Positions 61,067-64,000 of a stretch of 64,000 nt of DNA are shown here, in pieces. Below the pieces are notes generated by a model. That model was not told the DNA's origin, made no database searches, and saw nothing but the letters and a program-made list of their open reading frames with translations. Source of the DNA: Thamnaconus septentrionalis (taxonomy: Eukaryota > Chordata > Actinopteri > Tetraodontiformes > Monacanthidae); NCBI GenBank assembly GCA_009823395.1, contig CM020514.1:11562466-11626465 (forward strand). The letters run 5' to 3'. The position numbers were made by a program, and so were the translations under genes. The stretch's first letter is position 1; each line of letters begins with the position of its first letter.

Positions 61067-61248
61067 TTTATTCTTGAACCAAGTGCTTGTGATCGTCACA
61101 CAACAGCTGTCACACAATTATCTACAGAGTCGCGCCTTCACACAGCAGAGGAATAAATATCAAACAAAAGTACGGTGGTCACAAACAAGACAGAGAAAAA
61201 AAAATAGCCTCTTTCAAAACCTTCTTTCTAAGCAGTGGCGGGTTGAAG
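61067..61248 (-). other. tmem182: tmem182 3' UTR with poly(A) signal
   Basis: A minus-strand AATAAA (61072-61067) lies about 180 nt after the stop codon. Confidence 0.5.
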
Positions 61249-63844
61249 TCAGGTGTAATGAATCTGGATGGTTCGTCCCACAAGCAGGAAGAGGAGGCCG
61301 GCCAGGAAGCAGAAGAAGATGCCGACGGGAGCAAACATGAAGGAGAGGCCGTAGTGGAGGGACAGCTGGAAGCCCGGGCACACAGTGGATCGCTGGTGCT
61401 CCACGTAGACGTCCACCACGTCCAGCACCTGCAGCCACAGCACGTACATCACCACCACGCACAGCAGGAAGAGGCCTGGGGAGGAGGAGCAGAGCAGGGG
61501 GTTGAACGGAGTTCTGCTAATTGTTACCGAGATTGTTAATAGCATTAGTAATAACATTTCTGACTAGCTGCAGAAGAGAAAAGCAGTGCAACAGTAGCTG
61601 AAGAAGAACTTCCTGCTATACGATTCACCTGATCTGTATCAATACCGTTAAAAAAAACGACTCACTGATATAAAAGCATTAATATGCTTTTTTTTTTTTT
61701 TTTTTAACTTTTTAACTGGAGAAGGAAAGGTGAGGTGAGGTGAGAGCCTGAGTGTATATGTGATCACCAGTGGGGTGGAGGAAGTCCAGAGTGAGGAGGG
61801 TTGGGAGGCAGGAAAACAGAGGAAGACACGACAGTATTGGAGATGACACTTAACTTTTGAAGGTTCTCTTTCAGGAAATGAGGGACTTGGGGCACATGGT
61901 GGAAATCCTCAATCCACTACTGCTGGTCACTCGTCTCCACACTTTGATTTCTTTGCACTTTATTTTTTTTTCTCTTCGGTGCAGTCTTTAGTAACGGAAT
62001 TTTAGTTTCTGTTCCTCTTCTGCTGAATTCACTCCGGCTTTCCATTTGCTCTCATCATTGTTCCCACATGAGATTTTATTGAGAATTTATCCAGGGTTTC
62101 CCCCTTTTTTTTTTAATGAACTGTTTCATGAAATACAATTTTGTTTATTTTGTAAAAATAGGTAATAATGAGAATATTTTAAATAATTATGCAACGCAAC
62201 ATTGTGCAGATTAGAAATCTTATTCCTAAACTTCGCATCACATTCTCCCAGAAATAACACAGACAGACGAAACAAAATGTTTTACCCTTCATCCAGTTTT
62301 TGCTTTGTAGTGCTCAGTGTCATAAGACCAAATAATAAGATCCCACACAATCAAAATCATTGTGTTTTAAAACAAGGACTCACATTTTGGGTTAAATCTT
62401 TAAAAGGACGTACTTCACGTGAGGCTCAAAGGCCCTTAACTGTTACTTACCAGGAGAGGAAGCGTATGTGCATTTTCGAGAGCCTCACCTGATGCCAGGA
62501 AGAGGCTGCCTCCGGCTTTGTACATGCGGTGGCTGGCAAACGGTGCCGCGCAGATGATGATGAACCCGCCCAGCACCACGGCCACCACGCCGATCAGCAT
62601 GAAGACGCTCCAGAAGCCCCTGTAAACTGCAGGGCAGAGGGAGGGTCAGCTGATGGGGGCAGGGAACACCCGAGGACGGCTGATTTACAATGAGAGGTGC
62701 TTACTGATGGCCGAGTCGTATTCAGTGGAGTTGTGGGTCTGGTGAGAGATGGGGAATGGGAAGAGGTAGGCGTGCATGCACACTTTGGAGTCAGGCTGGT
62801 TTACTGGAGACAGAGAGGAGGAAACAAAATCAGCTCGTCCGGTCGTTTGTCCACCGACATGTCGCTGAAAAGGTTTCAGCGCTTTGTTTCGGGCTTCTCT
62901 CTTCCCGCCTCGTCTCCCATGGGAACATGTGAAATTCCACAGAGCCTCACAAGGTTCCTCTCGGAGCTGGAGGCTGTCCCCGCCTCAGCATTCAGAGTCC
63001 CCGTCACAAAACACAGAGGACGCGCAACCACCTGACAAGGACCAGAATAACATCACATGGCCTGAGCGGTCACATGAGGTGGCCACGCACACATGTTTCT
63101 ATGGAGCCAAAATAAACAGTGACAGCACTTTCAGGAGCGTGTGGTGATGCTACGTGAGTCTGGGGAAATCCCAAAAGTGAATTGTGTCCTGCAGTCTGAT
63201 CATCGCTTGAAAAGACAAGAGTAAAGAAGGGACACTTGTTTGATTCTTTGACAATTTTACTTGAACTGAAGTGTTTGTCTTCAAACATAGGCTGAAAAAC
63301 ACACTTTTTGATACTTTTTTTTTTTTTTTAGGATGTTCTCAATTCATATAAGAATGCTAATGAGCAAAGACTTGAGGAGATAAAGTATTAGTCTTAGCCG
63401 TAAATAAATCCCTTAAGAACAGTGTCTGACTGTTTATTTGCATCGGTAGCCATTGAATGCACACTTGGTCTCTGCAAGTTTATGTAAATTGTTTTCCACA
63501 TTTCCAAAATCTGTTTCAGATGCAGATCCAAGTTGGATCAAATCAAGTTTGAATGACGGATGACAATAATGTAATGTATCTTAATGTGCTGTAACTGTGT
63601 GACACTTAAATATGACACTTTTTTGATATAAAAAAGAAGAAAAAGTGAGACCTTCATAAAGTTGGTCAACAAAAAAGAGCTGCTTTGACTTGACCTCCTT
63701 GTGTTCGTCAGACTTACTGAACAACAGTTTCCACAGCAGGTTTTCGCCGTCGGGCTGGCCCCCGAATGAACACCTCCAGAAGAAGCCCTCATGATACAGA
63801 GTGAAGACGTCGCTGTCCCTCTGCATCACCACATCTCCAGGCTT
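61249..63844 (-). CDS. tmem182: Transmembrane protein 182, partial (first exon off window)
   Basis: Four exons on the minus strand, 63718-63844, 62705-62803, 62489-62626 and 61249-61475, are joined by GT-AG introns in consistent phase. They encode 196 residues plus the stop. The N-terminal exon with the first membrane segment lies beyond 64000. The visible part starts in the first extracellular loop with HEGFFWRC, then [18 protein letters not shown] (a glycosylation site) and IYRGFWS. Membrane segments follow around [32 protein letters not shown] and [14 protein letters not shown], ending TIQIHYT. This tracks human TMEM182 closely. TMEM182 is a claudin-like four-pass protein of muscle, reported to restrain myoblast fusion through integrin beta-1. 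It lies upstream of pou3f3 in the same orientation as in human. Confidence 0.93.
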
Positions 63845-64000
63845 CTGGGAGGGAGAAAGAAAAAAACACCCACGTTAGACAGTCGTGTCTCGGGGACAGT
63901 GTGTGGCCGTTCTGCTGCAGCAGCTGTTCGCTCAGGTCAAGGGTTGGAGCTGAGCGAGCGCTTCGGAACTGCGCGGCAGGTTTGGTTCGGTGCCAGGGAG
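63845..64000 (-). other. tmem182: tmem182 intron, right edge
   Basis: A polypyrimidine-rich acceptor (CTCCCTCCCAG on the minus strand) ends at 63845. The rest is intron with no exon visible. Confidence 0.6.

Overview
This window is genomic DNA of a ray-finned (teleost) fish. It contains vertebrate genes with GT-AG introns, a tRNA-derived SINE, teleost-type LINE and hAT remnants, dense microsatellites, and AT-rich intergenic DNA broken by CpG-rich islands. The short introns and close gene spacing suggest a compact, percomorph-like genome; the species cannot be told.

Five protein genes are recognisable. From left to right: fhl2 (+, five coding exons, 10419-11913), ashwin, the C2orf49 homolog (-, four exons, 13257-14454), gpr45 (-, one coding exon, 17486-18658), pou3f3 (-, intronless, 25702-27039) and tmem182 (-, 61249-63844, first coding exon beyond the right edge). 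This is human 2q12 (TMEM182-POU3F3-GPR45-C2orf49-FHL2) in reverse, with every orientation kept. MRPS9 and TGFBRAP1, which lie among these genes in mammals, are not visible here.

By region: 1-7.3 kb is intergenic, with a CpG-rich promoter-like block at 0.8-1.4 kb that may be the first exon of a leftward gene (nck2 by synteny). 7.4-10.4 kb holds the probable fhl2 promoters (CArG and MEF2/TATA elements) and 5' intron. 10.4-14.5 kb is the convergent fhl2/ashwin pair. 14.5-18.8 kb holds a SINE and gpr45. 18.8-25.3 kb is the 3' flank of pou3f3, with two SOX-POU composite motifs. 27-61 kb is a gene desert upstream of pou3f3, with two orphan CpG islands, homeodomain-rich blocks, a LINE remnant, a hAT-like element, copies of a dispersed repeat family and large microsatellites. 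61-64 kb is tmem182.

The genes form no pathway operon. The setting is a developmental regulator (pou3f3, a neural POU factor) in a large non-coding landscape, next to bystander genes. Two of those, fhl2 and tmem182, are muscle-associated. I see no prokaryotic-type system, CRISPR array or intact mobile element. The most interesting signals are regulatory: the SOX-POU pair 3' of pou3f3, the muscle-type fhl2 promoter, and unusual splice-site structure in fhl2.
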